A stretch of DNA of 53,383 nt from Eubacteriales bacterium (GTDB taxonomy: Bacteria; Bacillota; Clostridia; Lachnospirales; Lachnospiraceae): assembly GCA_030531555.1 (NCBI GenBank), contig JAUNNI010000013.1:1-53383 (forward strand), read 5' to 3'. How positions within the stretch are numbered: the stretch's first letter is position 1; each line of letters opens with the position of its first letter. The position numbers and the translations under genes are program-made. This document shows, one piece after another, positions 7,856-15,510 of the stretch. The notes beneath the pieces were generated by a model that did no database searches, was not told the origin of the DNA, and worked only from the letters and a program-made list of their open reading frames with translations.

Positions 7856-9217
7856 ATGTATCACGATAAGAAAATCTGGATTGGAAAATCAGGAGAAGAA
7901 AAAATCTACATCTACCCAAGTATGGCAAATCGTCATGGATTGATCGCTGGTGCTACCGGTACAGGAAAAACGATCACACTTAAGGTTCTTGCAGAATCTT
8001 TCAGTGATTGTGGAGTTCCAGTATTTCTTGCCGATGCCAAGGGGGATCTTGCCGGCATGTGCAAACCGGGCGTGATGGATGAGAATTTGCAGGGACGTAT
8101 TGAAAAATTAGCTCTTTCTGAAGAAGGATTTGGCTTCCATGCCTACCCAACCAATTTCTGGGATGTTTATGAAGAAGGCGGACTTCCTTTAAGAACAACG
8201 ATTTCTGAGATGGGACCACTCCTTTTATCTCAAATTATGAATCTCAACGCAACCCAGACAGGAATCATGAATATTCTTTTCAAGATTGCTGATGATGAAG
8301 AACTCCTTCTGATTGATACAAAGGACCTTCGCTCCATGATTCAGTATGTTGGAGATAATGCATCCAATTACACTTTAAAATACGGTAATATCACAAAACA
8401 GAGTCTTGGTGCCATCTCCCGCGCCCTTGTTACATTAGAGGGACAGGGAGGCGAATTCTTCTTTGGAGAACCAGCTTTAGATGTTCATGACTGGATCAGC
8501 AGAGACTGTGATGGAAAAGGTGTGATTCAGGTTCTTGATTGTCAGAAATTAATGCAGAATCCTGTCATGTATGGAACCTTCCTTCTGTGGATGATGTCCG
8601 AGCTTTTTGAGACACTTCCAGAAGTAGGTGACCTTGATAAACCAAAGATGGTATTTTTCTTTGATGAAGCGCACATGTTATTTGATCATGCTTCCAAAGA
8701 GTTACTTGTGAAGATTGAACAGGTAGTAAAATTGATTCGATCCAAAGGGGTTGGTATCTATTTTATCACGCAGAGTCCAGCCGATATCCCAGATGGAGTA
8801 TTGGGACAGCTTGGAAATAAAATTCAGCATGCACTCCATGCCTATACTCCTTCTGATCAGAAAGCAGCAAGAGCAGCAGCACAGTCTTATCGTGCCAATA
8901 AAGAATTTGATACTTATGATGTGCTCACAAGTCTTGGAACAGGCGAAGCTTTGATTTCTGTATTGGATGAGGAGGGTATTCCATCCGTTGTGAAAAAATC
9001 CAAGATTCTTCCTCCACAGAGCCAAATGGGAGCCATTGAAGACAGTGAAAGAGAACAGCAGATTAACGGTTCATTCTTATATAGCAAATACAAAGAAGCA
9101 TTTGATCGCGATTCCGCTTACGAATTCCTTTTAAGAAGACAGATTGAGATCGATGAGGAAAGAGAACAGGCAGCAAAAGAAGCAGCGGCCAACAAGGAGG
9201 CGGAAAAAGCAGCCTAG
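7856..9217 (+). CDS. HerA-like (DUF853) ATPase, shortened by an in-frame amber codon
   Basis: A 453-aa P-loop NTPase of the HerA-like DUF853 family. Walker A is G-A-T-G-T-G-K-T (32-39), directly after HGLIA; Walker B is the hydrophobic strand ending D270-E271-A-H273; an ITQSP sensor-like motif follows. Family members are presumed hexameric DNA-linked motors, but no cellular role is established. The frame stops at TAG (9215-9217) inside a Lys/Glu/Ala-rich helix and continues open for another 93 codons to TAG at 9497, so the ancestral protein was about 547 aa. The ATPase core is intact. The gene may be a truncated but working allele, a pseudogene in progress, or the TAG may be a sequence error. 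Confidence 0.8.
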   Translation: MYHDKKIWIGKSGEEKIYIYPSMANRHGLIAGATGTGKTITLKVLAESFSDCGVPVFLADAKGDLAGMCKPGVMDENLQGRIEKLALSEEGFGFHAYPTNFWDVYEEGGLPLRTTISEMGPLLLSQIMNLNATQTGIMNILFKIADDEELLLIDTKDLRSMIQYVGDNASNYTLKYGNITKQSLGAISRALVTLEGQGGEFFFGEPALDVHDWISRDCDGKGVIQVLDCQKLMQNPVMYGTFLLWMMSELFETLPEVGDLDKPKMVFFFDEAHMLFDHASKELLVKIEQVVKLIRSKGVGIYFITQSPADIPDGVLGQLGNKIQHALHAYTPSDQKAARAAAQSYRANKEFDTYDVLTSLGTGEALISVLDEEGIPSVVKKSKILPPQSQMGAIEDSEREQQINGSFLYSKYKEAFDRDSAYEFLLRRQIEIDEEREQAAKEAAANKEAEKAA

Positions 9218-9499
9218 GAAGCAGAAAAAGCTGCGGCAAAAGAAGCAGCAGCCAAAGAAAAACAGGAAGCAAGAGAAAAAGCAGCTAAGGAAAAAGCAGC
9301 GGCCAAGGCAGAAGAACAGAAGAAGAAGAGAGTGAAGAATGCAGTGGGAAGCACAGCGAAATCTGCGGCAGGTACCATTGGACGTGAAGTTGGTAACACT
9401 CTTGGAAGTAGTGTAGGCGGCAAATTTGGTAAGAAAATTGGCGGTAACATCGGTGCTTCTTTAGGTCGTGGTATCGTTGGAACATTATTTAAAATGTAG
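9218..9499 (+). pseudogene. Open C-terminal tail of the HerA-like gene beyond the amber codon
   Basis: In frame with the ATPase gene, 93 sense codons follow the TAG and end at TAG 9497-9499. They encode the rest of the Ala/Glu/Lys coiled coil and then a Gly-rich segment with a regular G-x3-G spacing (GREVGNTLG, GGKFGKKIGG, GASLGRGIVG), a glycine-zipper-like tail. Codon use matches the neighbours. The ribosome site of the next gene overlaps the TAG at 9497, which supports this as the original end of translation. No start codon with a ribosome site would allow independent expression. Confidence 0.75.
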
Positions 9500-9508
9500 G
9501 AAATAAAG

Positions 9509-10480
9509 ATGAAAATTGTAGTTTTAGACGGATATGTTTTAAATCCAGGGGACCTTAGCTGGTCCCCTCTTGAAGCTTTGGGAGAGGTGACGGTTTATGA
9601 TCGCACTTCTTTTGACGCAGAAGACCCATTGATCGTAGAACGAATCGGGGATGCGGAGATTGTAGTGATCAATAAGACACCAATCTCCAAAACAACCATA
9701 GATGCCTGCCCGAATCTCCGTGCCATCGCCGTGGTGGCTACCGGATTCAATGTGGTAGATTATGAATATGCCAGACAGAAACAGATTCCGGTTTTTAATG
9801 TACCGGGATATGGAACGCAGATTGTGGCCCAGTACAGTGTGGGACTTCTTATGGAGATTTGTTCTCATTTCCAACATCATTCCGATGGTGTTTACGCTGG
9901 AAAATGGAATAATTGTCCAGATTTTTGCTATTGGGATTACCCAATGATTGAATTATGCGGAAAAACAGCAGGGATTATTGGTCTTGGCAGAATTGGCCGT
10001 GCAACGGCTAAGATTTTAAATGCTCTTGAGATGAAGGTTTTGGCTTATGGATCCAGAGAGTGTGAAGAGGGAAGAAAAGTGGCAGAATACACGGATCTCG
10101 ATACTCTTTTGGAAAAATCAGATGTGATCTTTCTTCACTGTCCATTGTTCCCGGAAACACAGGGTATCATCAATCAGGAGAATATCGCCAAGATGAAAGA
10201 TGGTGTGATTTTGATCAACAGCGGCAGAGGACAGCTGATTGTGGAAGAAGATCTGGCGGATGCATTAAACAGTGGAAAAGTTTATGCTGCAGGCCTTGAT
10301 GTGGTATCCACGGAACCAATCCGAGAGGATAATCCTCTTCTTAAGGCAAAGAATTGTCTGATCACTCCACATATTGCCTGGGCAGCACAGGCAGCAAGAC
10401 AAAGAATTCTTGACACAACTGTAAAAAATATAGAAAATTATTTGCATGGTGAGATGACGAACGTGGTCAATCCATGGTAG
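9509..10480 (+). CDS. D-isomer-specific 2-hydroxyacid dehydrogenase (NAD)
   Basis: A 323-aa cytoplasmic dehydrogenase that interconverts 2-oxoacids and D-2-hydroxyacids. The sequence most resembles the glycerate dehydrogenase/hydroxypyruvate reductase branch. The NAD-binding G-x-G-x-x-G is in IIGLGRIGRATA. The catalytic set is R in N-S-G-R-G, E in S-T-E-P and H in I-T-P-H-I-A-W. The ribosome site AGGAAA overlaps the second stop codon of the upstream gene, so coupling to the HerA-like gene is likely. The exact substrate (hydroxypyruvate, pyruvate or other) cannot be read from the sequence. Confidence 0.88.
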   Translation: MKIVVLDGYVLNPGDLSWSPLEALGEVTVYDRTSFDAEDPLIVERIGDAEIVVINKTPISKTTIDACPNLRAIAVVATGFNVVDYEYARQKQIPVFNVPGYGTQIVAQYSVGLLMEICSHFQHHSDGVYAGKWNNCPDFCYWDYPMIELCGKTAGIIGLGRIGRATAKILNALEMKVLAYGSRECEEGRKVAEYTDLDTLLEKSDVIFLHCPLFPETQGIINQENIAKMKDGVILINSGRGQLIVEEDLADALNSGKVYAAGLDVVSTEPIREDNPLLKAKNCLITPHIAWAAQAARQRILDTTVKNIENYLHGEMTNVVNPW

Positions 10481-10491
10481 GAGAAAAGAAA

Positions 10492-11370
10492 ATGAGCAGA
10501 TATTCTATTGAAAATGAAGTAATCAAGATTGAAGTAGATTTACATGGTGCCGAATTAGTAAGTATTGTGAATAAAGAAACAGGTGCCCAGTCCATGTGGT
10601 CTGGAGATGGGGCATATTGGAATCGTGTTTCTCCTGTTTTATTTCCATTTGTTGGAAAATTAAAAGATTTAAGTTATACCTACCAGGGAAAGGTATATGG
10701 AAATGTGCCACAGCATGGTTATGCAAGAGACTGTGATTTTATTTTTGTAGAAAAAACAGAGGATACTCTTTGGTTTGAGCTTAAGGATGATGCGGTGTGG
10801 AACGAACGTTATCCATTCCATTTTCTTCTTCGTCTGGGATATCGTATTGAAGAGAAAAAGGTTCATGTTTTGTGGCAGGTGATTAATAAAGATGAAAAAG
10901 AAATGCCATTTTCCATCGGAGCTCACCCGGCGTTCATCATGCCAGATGGTGCATCGAAAAATGGATTCTATCTTGACTTCCACAATGGAGCCAGTCAGTT
11001 GATTTGTGGAGAATTAAGCGATGCAGGTGTTTTGATTCCAGAAAAACGTTGCTTTGTCTTGGAAGATGGAAAACTTCCGTTGACCGACGAATTATTTGAT
11101 AAAGATGCTTTGATCATTGACTCTGATTCCATCTCTACCGTATCGATTTTGACTCCGGAAGGAAAGGCATTCCTTCACGTACATTTTAATACACCACAGC
11201 TTGGAATCTGGTCCCCTGCAGGAAAAAAAGCCCCATTTGTGTGCATTGAGCCATGGTATGGCCGCTGCGACCGTGTGGATTACAGTGGAGATCTTTCTGG
11301 CCGTGAATACGGCAATCTGCTTGCGCCAGGAGAATCCTTTGAGAGAGAATATGTGATTGAATTGGTTTGA
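10492..11370 (+). CDS. Aldose 1-epimerase family protein (LacX-like)
   Basis: A 292-aa protein of the galactose-mutarotase-like superfamily, LacX/YeaD-type branch, acting on the anomeric form of a sugar or sugar phosphate. Visible family elements are the W-N-R-V-S-P-V-L-F-P-F-V-G strand, H-G-Y-A-R-D with the first histidine, and I-G-A-H-P-A-F with the second; a C-terminal CIEPW stretch follows. I chose the ATG at 10492, which has TAGGAG 8 bases upstream; an in-frame ATG at 10474 lies inside the previous gene. The overlap of the ribosome site with the dehydrogenase stop points to one operon. The sugar is unknown. Confidence 0.82.
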   Translation: MSRYSIENEVIKIEVDLHGAELVSIVNKETGAQSMWSGDGAYWNRVSPVLFPFVGKLKDLSYTYQGKVYGNVPQHGYARDCDFIFVEKTEDTLWFELKDDAVWNERYPFHFLLRLGYRIEEKKVHVLWQVINKDEKEMPFSIGAHPAFIMPDGASKNGFYLDFHNGASQLICGELSDAGVLIPEKRCFVLEDGKLPLTDELFDKDALIIDSDSISTVSILTPEGKAFLHVHFNTPQLGIWSPAGKKAPFVCIEPWYGRCDRVDYSGDLSGREYGNLLAPGESFEREYVIELV

Positions 11371-11429
11371 TGTAAGCATTAAATCCCATTTTAAGAAAAA
11401 CAATCGAAAGATAAAAACGAAGAATAAAA

Positions 11430-11474
11430 AGAAGAAATCCGGTAAATGAATGGAAAGTTTACCGGATTTCTTCT
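11430..11474. terminator. Bidirectional terminator
   Basis: A perfect 17-bp stem (11430-11446 with 11458-11474) and an 11-base loop, lying between the convergent epimerase (+) and phosphoribosyltransferase-like (-) genes. Confidence 0.85.
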
Positions 11475-11512
11475 ATGTATTTTATGAAATATAGGAAAAC
11501 GATGGGAAAAGC

Positions 11513-12199
11513 TTATTTTGGAACTGCGAATTCGGAATAACCGAAGGAGTTAACCAATGCTTCTACGCGGTGACCTTTTTTACAGAATGGACATTCTTCA
11601 CGGGTAAAAGAACGATAGCCTGGGATATCTTCCGGTGTGTAAAGTGCATTGATTGGGAAGGAAACCTGCTGTCCCTGTAAAGAAAGAGGTACTTCTTTTA
11701 CCGCACTGAAAAGACAGGAAACACCACGAAGGATTCCACCATAATAATCGATACATTCTGCACCGCGGGATACGCTGACACCAGTGGAAACGGAAGACAT
11801 CAGAAGGATTACGTTTTTGCCCTTTAACATAGGAACGACGTTATCACGGAAGATCATCTGACTGCTTGTAATGTATTCTGGCTGAATAACATAGATGGAT
11901 TTGTGGGCATTCATGGAAATAAATCCGGCAGACATCAGCTCATCTGCAAGAAAAGCACCCATAACCTTGGTTCCATCCAGACATACGATGGTGTCGACGA
12001 TGGTGTTGGAAATATACTGCTGGGCAAAAGCATGTGCAGCGGCTTTCGCTTCTGTAGCACGAGCTTTCATAGTTGTAAGGTCAATATAATAATTGATATG
12101 TGAATGGTTTGTAGCAAAATGTCCAGGAATTGTAGGGATTGGTGCTACAGAACCGAATTTTTTGGAAGGGAATTTAATGATGCGAGATTCATCTAACAT
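11513..12199 (-). CDS. Phosphoribosyltransferase-fold protein with altered PRPP loop
   Basis: A 228-aa protein related to orotate-type phosphoribosyltransferases. The fold is suggested by VDTIVCLDGTKVMGAFLADEL and by V-I-L-L-M-S-S-V-S-T-G-V-S (130-142), which aligns with the PRPP loop. In active enzymes that loop carries two acidic residues; here they are M134 and S135, so catalysis is doubtful. A C-x2-C pair (CPFCKKG) lies near the C-terminus. The start at 12199 has a perfect AGGAGG on the minus strand; the 33 codons upstream of it look like leader. A binding or regulatory role is possible but unproven. Confidence 0.65.
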   Translation of the reverse strand: MLDESRIIKFPSKKFGSVAPIPTIPGHFATNHSHINYYIDLTTMKARATEAKAAAHAFAQQYISNTIVDTIVCLDGTKVMGAFLADELMSAGFISMNAHKSIYVIQPEYITSSQMIFRDNVVPMLKGKNVILLMSSVSTGVSVSRGAECIDYYGGILRGVSCLFSAVKEVPLSLQGQQVSFPINALYTPEDIPGYRSFTREECPFCKKGHRVEALVNSFGYSEFAVPK

Positions 12200-12247
12200 G
12201 AATATACCTCCTATGCAATGAAATGTTTTATAGTTTCTTATGAAAGT

Positions 12248-12276
12248 ATTATAAGGTATTTTGGAAAAATTAGCAA
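12248..12276 (-). promoter_or_regulatory. Promoter for the PRTase-like gene
   Basis: On the minus strand TTGCTA (12276-12271), 17-bp spacer, TATAAT (12253-12248). Back to back with a plus-strand promoter at 12319. Confidence 0.6.
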
Positions 12277-12318
12277 TGATTTTATAGTAAATATACATAA
12301 AAATATCTCTTGTTTTTA

Positions 12319-12347
12319 TTGGTTTTTATTGAAAAATCATGTATAAT
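12319..12347 (+). promoter_or_regulatory. Promoter for the second DUF1292 gene
   Basis: TTGGTT (12319-12324), 17-bp spacer, TATAAT (12342-12347), 45 bases before the ATG. Confidence 0.6.
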
Positions 12348-12392
12348 TGGTTTGTCATAAGATAGATTTTTTAATATGGAAAGGAAAATAAC

Positions 12393-12644
12393 ATGCAGGA
12401 ATACGATGTAATTACCATCACCATTTCCGATGGCAGTGAGAAAGAATTTGCGATCATGGACACATTTACTGTGGATGATCAGAAATATATAGCGGTTTCT
12501 TTAGTAGTTGGCGATGAGATTCAGGAAGGTGTTTACCTCTATCGTTGTCAGGAGACAGAAGAAGGCGAAGTGATCGCAGATCAGATTGTAGACATGGAAG
12601 AATATGATAAAGTCAGTACATTTTATGTGAACATGGAAGAATAA
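12393..12644 (+). CDS. Small DUF1292 family protein
   Basis: An 83-aa acidic protein with the DUF1292 pattern: I-T-I-x-DGSEKEF, an aromatic-containing K-Y-I-A-V strand, V-Y-L-Y-R-C, then an acidic E-E-Y-D-K-V-S helix at the end. Length and layout match the short YrzB-type members. Function is unknown. A GGAAAGG ribosome site and its own promoter precede it, and a weak terminator follows at 12709. It is the second of three family members in the window. Confidence 0.78.
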   Translation: MQEYDVITITISDGSEKEFAIMDTFTVDDQKYIAVSLVVGDEIQEGVYLYRCQETEEGEVIADQIVDMEEYDKVSTFYVNMEE

Positions 12645-12708
12645 AAAGAAATTTCATGTCATTTCGTCGTCAGAAAGCGACAGATTACAGTATGGATAAT
12701 CGTGTAGG

Positions 12709-12747
12709 ACAGCCACCTGACCAGCCACAAGGACAGGGGGCTGTTTT
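12709..12747 (+). terminator. Probable terminator
   Basis: The ends ACAGCC and GGCTGT pair, and an imperfect inner stem (two mismatches) closes an 11-base loop; four T follow. Weaker than the other terminators here. Confidence 0.55.
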
Positions 12748-12783
12748 CGCAAGGAGAATGATAAAAAGGAGATTAGATAGAAA

Positions 12784-13281
12784 ATGAGTCACTGTACCGT
12801 ATGTGGTGGAGAATTAGAAGATAAAATGCTGGAAAATGAAGGGATGATTCCTTTCTGTAACCACTGTGGAGAATACCGCTTCCCCATGTTTAATACAGCA
12901 ATCAGCGCCATCGTTTACAATCCGGATGGCGATAAGATTATTTTGATCCAGCAATATGGAAAAAAACGAAATATTCTGGTGGCTGGCTATGTGACCAAAG
13001 GAGAAGGTGTGGAGGAAACTCTGGTGAGAGAAATTAAGGAAGAGCTGGGACTTGATGTCATAGATTATACTTTTAATGCCAGTGAGTATTTTCCACCAAG
13101 CAACACCTTGATGGTGAACTTTGCCTGCAAAGTGAGTTCCGATTCTTTAGAACACACCAATGAAGAGGTGGATTTTGTGGACTGGTATCCGGCAGAACAT
13201 GTCCTTGATCATATGGATCCGTCCATTTTAGCAGCACGTTTCGTGAAAAAATGGACGGAGAAACAGACCTATTATCGTTAG
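12784..13281 (+). CDS. NUDIX hydrolase with N-terminal zinc ribbon
   Basis: A 165-aa hydrolase of nucleoside-diphosphate-linked compounds. The N-terminus has a C4-x2-C7 and C25-x2-C28 zinc ribbon, as in NADH pyrophosphatases (NudC-like). A complete Nudix box follows: G-x5-E-x7-R-E-I-K-E-E-L-G-L in GYVTKGEGVEETLVREIKEE. The protein is shorter than true NudC and lacks its N-terminal domain, so the substrate is open. A GGAG ribosome site lies upstream. The next gene begins 11 bases downstream, so the two are probably one unit. Confidence 0.85.
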   Translation: MSHCTVCGGELEDKMLENEGMIPFCNHCGEYRFPMFNTAISAIVYNPDGDKIILIQQYGKKRNILVAGYVTKGEGVEETLVREIKEELGLDVIDYTFNASEYFPPSNTLMVNFACKVSSDSLEHTNEEVDFVDWYPAEHVLDHMDPSILAARFVKKWTEKQTYYR

Positions 13282-13292
13282 AAGGAAAGATT

Positions 13293-13562
13293 ATGAAATA
13301 TATTTTGATTTATTTGCTGATCGTCAATCTGCTTGGAATTCTCGTCATGGGGATCGATAAAAGCAGAGCAAAGCATCATGAATGGAGAATTCCTGAAAAG
13401 ACTTTATTCTTGGTAAGTCTCATCGGGGGAAGTGTAGGGACATTATGTGGTATGTATTTGTTTCGACATAAGACCAGGCACTGGTATTTTGTGATCGGCA
13501 TGCCTTTGATTTTGATTATACAGATTGCCATGGTGATCTATTTTCGATTCTTTCTGAAATAA
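13293..13562 (+). CDS. DUF1294 small membrane protein
   Basis: An 89-aa membrane protein of the DUF1294 family with two or three hydrophobic segments. The family core is visible as M-G-I-D-K-S-R-A-x-x-H-x-W-R-I-P-E-K-T-L, followed by a G-G-S-V-G-T-L-x-G-M-Y segment and F-R-H-K-T-R-H-W-Y-F. Function is unknown. The ATG at 13293 is preceded by AAGGAAAG; in-frame codons upstream lie inside the NUDIX gene. Co-transcribed with the NUDIX hydrolase by spacing. Confidence 0.82.
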   Translation: MKYILIYLLIVNLLGILVMGIDKSRAKHHEWRIPEKTLFLVSLIGGSVGTLCGMYLFRHKTRHWYFVIGMPLILIIQIAMVIYFRFFLK

Positions 13563-13603
13563 TTTTGAAAAGAGATTGTAATTGACCGGCTCGTTTGGCA
13601 GCA

Positions 13604-13632
13604 TTGACATTTGACAGGTGAAATAATATAAT
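13604..13632 (+). promoter_or_regulatory. Consensus sigma-A promoter
   Basis: TTGACA (13604-13609), exactly 17 bp, TATAAT (13627-13632): a perfect match in both hexamers. It should drive the TPR/Sel1 gene and the lipoprotein strongly and constitutively. Confidence 0.85.
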
Positions 13633-13677
13633 TTTATAGAGTTTTGCATCGAACAGGAACCATAAAGGAGGGAAATC

Positions 13678-14346
13678 ATGGCCCAGGAAACATCAAAAAT
13701 CAGTGCAATGATGGATGGTAAAACACTTGAAAAAGATAATATTTTAAAGATGTATCAGATGGTACAGAAGGCAACTGATACAGAAGAGAAAAAGAATGTG
13801 ATGAAACATTCTGTGTTTTTTGTTGGACAGCTTCCGTTGACATCCAACCATATCGTTGATATAAAAGCAACCGAGAGAATTGTGAATACTACTGTACCAT
13901 ATGAATCTCTTGATGAGTATATGAACTACCTTTTAGAAGGACTCAGTACACAGACTCTTCTTCTCAAAAAAGAAAGCGGAGAGTACGAAGTGAACATGAA
14001 GTTTGAAAAATCGATTGCCAAGGTGAAAAAGATTGCACATGCTTATGAGTTAGAGAAAGAAGAAGAATTAAAAGAAGCTCTTTCCCGTGCAAAAAAGATG
14101 TATCAGATTGGTACGAAATACTATAATAGCGGCAATTACGAGGAAGCAGCAGCCAGCTTCATGAATACGATCGAGATGGCAGAATATCGAATGGGTTATT
14201 ACAGCCTTGCCCTTTTATATGCAGAGGGAAAAGGTGTGGAACAGTCTGACCAGAAAGCTCTTTTTTATGCAAGAAATGCCATGGTGAAGGGAGCCAGAAT
14301 CGCTGAAGCGTTAGAGGCAGAGCTTTTATCCCGTTTAGAGGCATAA
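13678..14346 (+). CDS. TPR/Sel1-like repeat protein
   Basis: A 222-aa cytoplasmic protein of unknown function. The first half has no motif I recognise. The C-terminal third (about 135-222) is helical and contains a TPR-like unit (YQIGTKYYNSGNYEEAAASF) and a Sel1-like unit (GYYSLALLYAEGKGVEQSDQ), which normally bind other proteins. An AAAGGAGGG ribosome site precedes the start. It is transcribed from a consensus promoter and lies 14 bases before a lipoprotein gene, so the two products may be made together. Confidence 0.65.
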   Translation: MAQETSKISAMMDGKTLEKDNILKMYQMVQKATDTEEKKNVMKHSVFFVGQLPLTSNHIVDIKATERIVNTTVPYESLDEYMNYLLEGLSTQTLLLKKESGEYEVNMKFEKSIAKVKKIAHAYELEKEEELKEALSRAKKMYQIGTKYYNSGNYEEAAASFMNTIEMAEYRMGYYSLALLYAEGKGVEQSDQKALFYARNAMVKGARIAEALEAELLSRLEA

Positions 14347-14360
14347 AAGGAGGGTATCAG

Positions 14361-15443
14361 ATGAAAAAGTTATGGAAGATCAGTTTATGTCTGATCACAG
14401 CGATTTTCTTGCTTTGTGGATGTGGAAACAGTAACAATACGGATAGTGTTCAAGAAGCGACCACAGAAGCTTCTACAGAGATCAAAGTAGATTATTCGGA
14501 TGGTATTGATGAGACAGGACATCTTTCTGATGTAGATGCCAAAACAATCGTGAAGCTTTGTGATTACAGTAAGATTGTGATTCCAAAGAAAGAGATTGAG
14601 CCAACCGATGATGTGGTTGATTCTAATCTGCAGGATTTACTAAAAGATTATGGCGTATATGATGAAGCAGTAAAAGAAGGCGACACAGTAAATATCGACT
14701 ATGTAGGCAAGATTGATGGAAAAGAATTCCAGGGGGGTAGTGCTTCTGGTATTCTACTTGAAATTGGATCAGGCACTTTTATTCCTGGATTTGAAGAACA
14801 GATTATCGGGCATGTTCCAGGAGAAGAAACCTTCGATATTTCAGTGACATTTCCTAAGGACTATTCTTCCAAAGAATATGCTGGAAAAGATGCGGTATTT
14901 ACCGTTACTTTGAATTATATCCTTCCAGAGCTTACCAATGATTTTGTGGAGGAGAATTTCTCTGAGATGCAGGGAATCTCTACGGTCAAAGAACTTACGG
15001 CAAAAGTGAAGGAAAACATTCGTACCAACAACAAGAATAATTATATCTGGGATTATCTTTTAGCCAACTGCGAGGTGGGAGAGATTCCAAAGAAGGTGAT
15101 GGATACCAGACTGGAGGTTTCTCTTAATCTTTTAAGACAGCAGTACAGTTATTACATGGGATATGGTGATGAAGAAATCATCGATATGTATCAGGTGGAA
15201 AGCATGGATGATGTGAAGGAAAATCTTCGTGCGGACACAGAAAACAACGTAAAAACCTACCTGATTTCCGGGCTGATCGCTGATCAGGAAGGTCTGTCTG
15301 CAGATGGGGCTGCCATTGATAAATTCATTGGAAAAGATAACGTGGATGAGTATTATGATTACTATGGAAAACCATATGTAAATGCACAGATTCTTATTTC
15401 TGTTGTATCGGATTTCATCATGGAGAATGCCGTTGTAAAATAA
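14361..15443 (+). CDS. Trigger-factor-like peptidyl-prolyl isomerase lipoprotein
   Basis: A 360-aa exported lipoprotein. The signal peptide ends with the lipobox L18-C-G-C21, so it should be lipid-anchored outside the membrane. Residues about 95-190 form an FKBP-type domain in trigger-factor style (EGDTVNIDYVGKIDGKEF, GSGTFIPGFEEQIIGH, VTFPKDY). The region from 195 on resembles the trigger-factor C-terminal helical arm, but the ribosome-binding N-domain is absent. It is probably a folding helper for secreted proteins, comparable in role to PrsA. AAAGGAGG gives the start. It is co-transcribed with the TPR/Sel1 gene and sits directly before pyrH. Confidence 0.82.
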   Translation: MKKLWKISLCLITAIFLLCGCGNSNNTDSVQEATTEASTEIKVDYSDGIDETGHLSDVDAKTIVKLCDYSKIVIPKKEIEPTDDVVDSNLQDLLKDYGVYDEAVKEGDTVNIDYVGKIDGKEFQGGSASGILLEIGSGTFIPGFEEQIIGHVPGEETFDISVTFPKDYSSKEYAGKDAVFTVTLNYILPELTNDFVEENFSEMQGISTVKELTAKVKENIRTNNKNNYIWDYLLANCEVGEIPKKVMDTRLEVSLNLLRQQYSYYMGYGDEEIIDMYQVESMDDVKENLRADTENNVKTYLISGLIADQEGLSADGAAIDKFIGKDNVDEYYDYYGKPYVNAQILISVVSDFIMENAVVK

Positions 15444-15452
15444 AAAGAAAGA

Positions 15453-15481
15453 TTTACAAGTGTAGGTCTATCAGATATAAT
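15453..15481 (+). promoter_or_regulatory. Sigma-A promoter for the pyrH operon
   Basis: TTTACA (15453-15458), 17 bp, TATAAT (15476-15481), 29 bases before the pyrH start. Confidence 0.8.
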
Positions 15482-15510
15482 GAATTTAAGAAAGTAATTG
15501 GAGGAAACTC

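Noticed and set aside
9215-9217. TAG read as pyrrolysine
   Set aside because: There is no pyl gene or methylamine methyltransferase in the window, and the codon lies in an Ala/Glu/Lys helix, not an active site.
9063-9485. Several frames on both strands in the Lys/Glu/Ala region (one plus, three minus)
   Set aside because: They result from the repetitive coding sequence of the HerA-like tail; none has a ribosome site.
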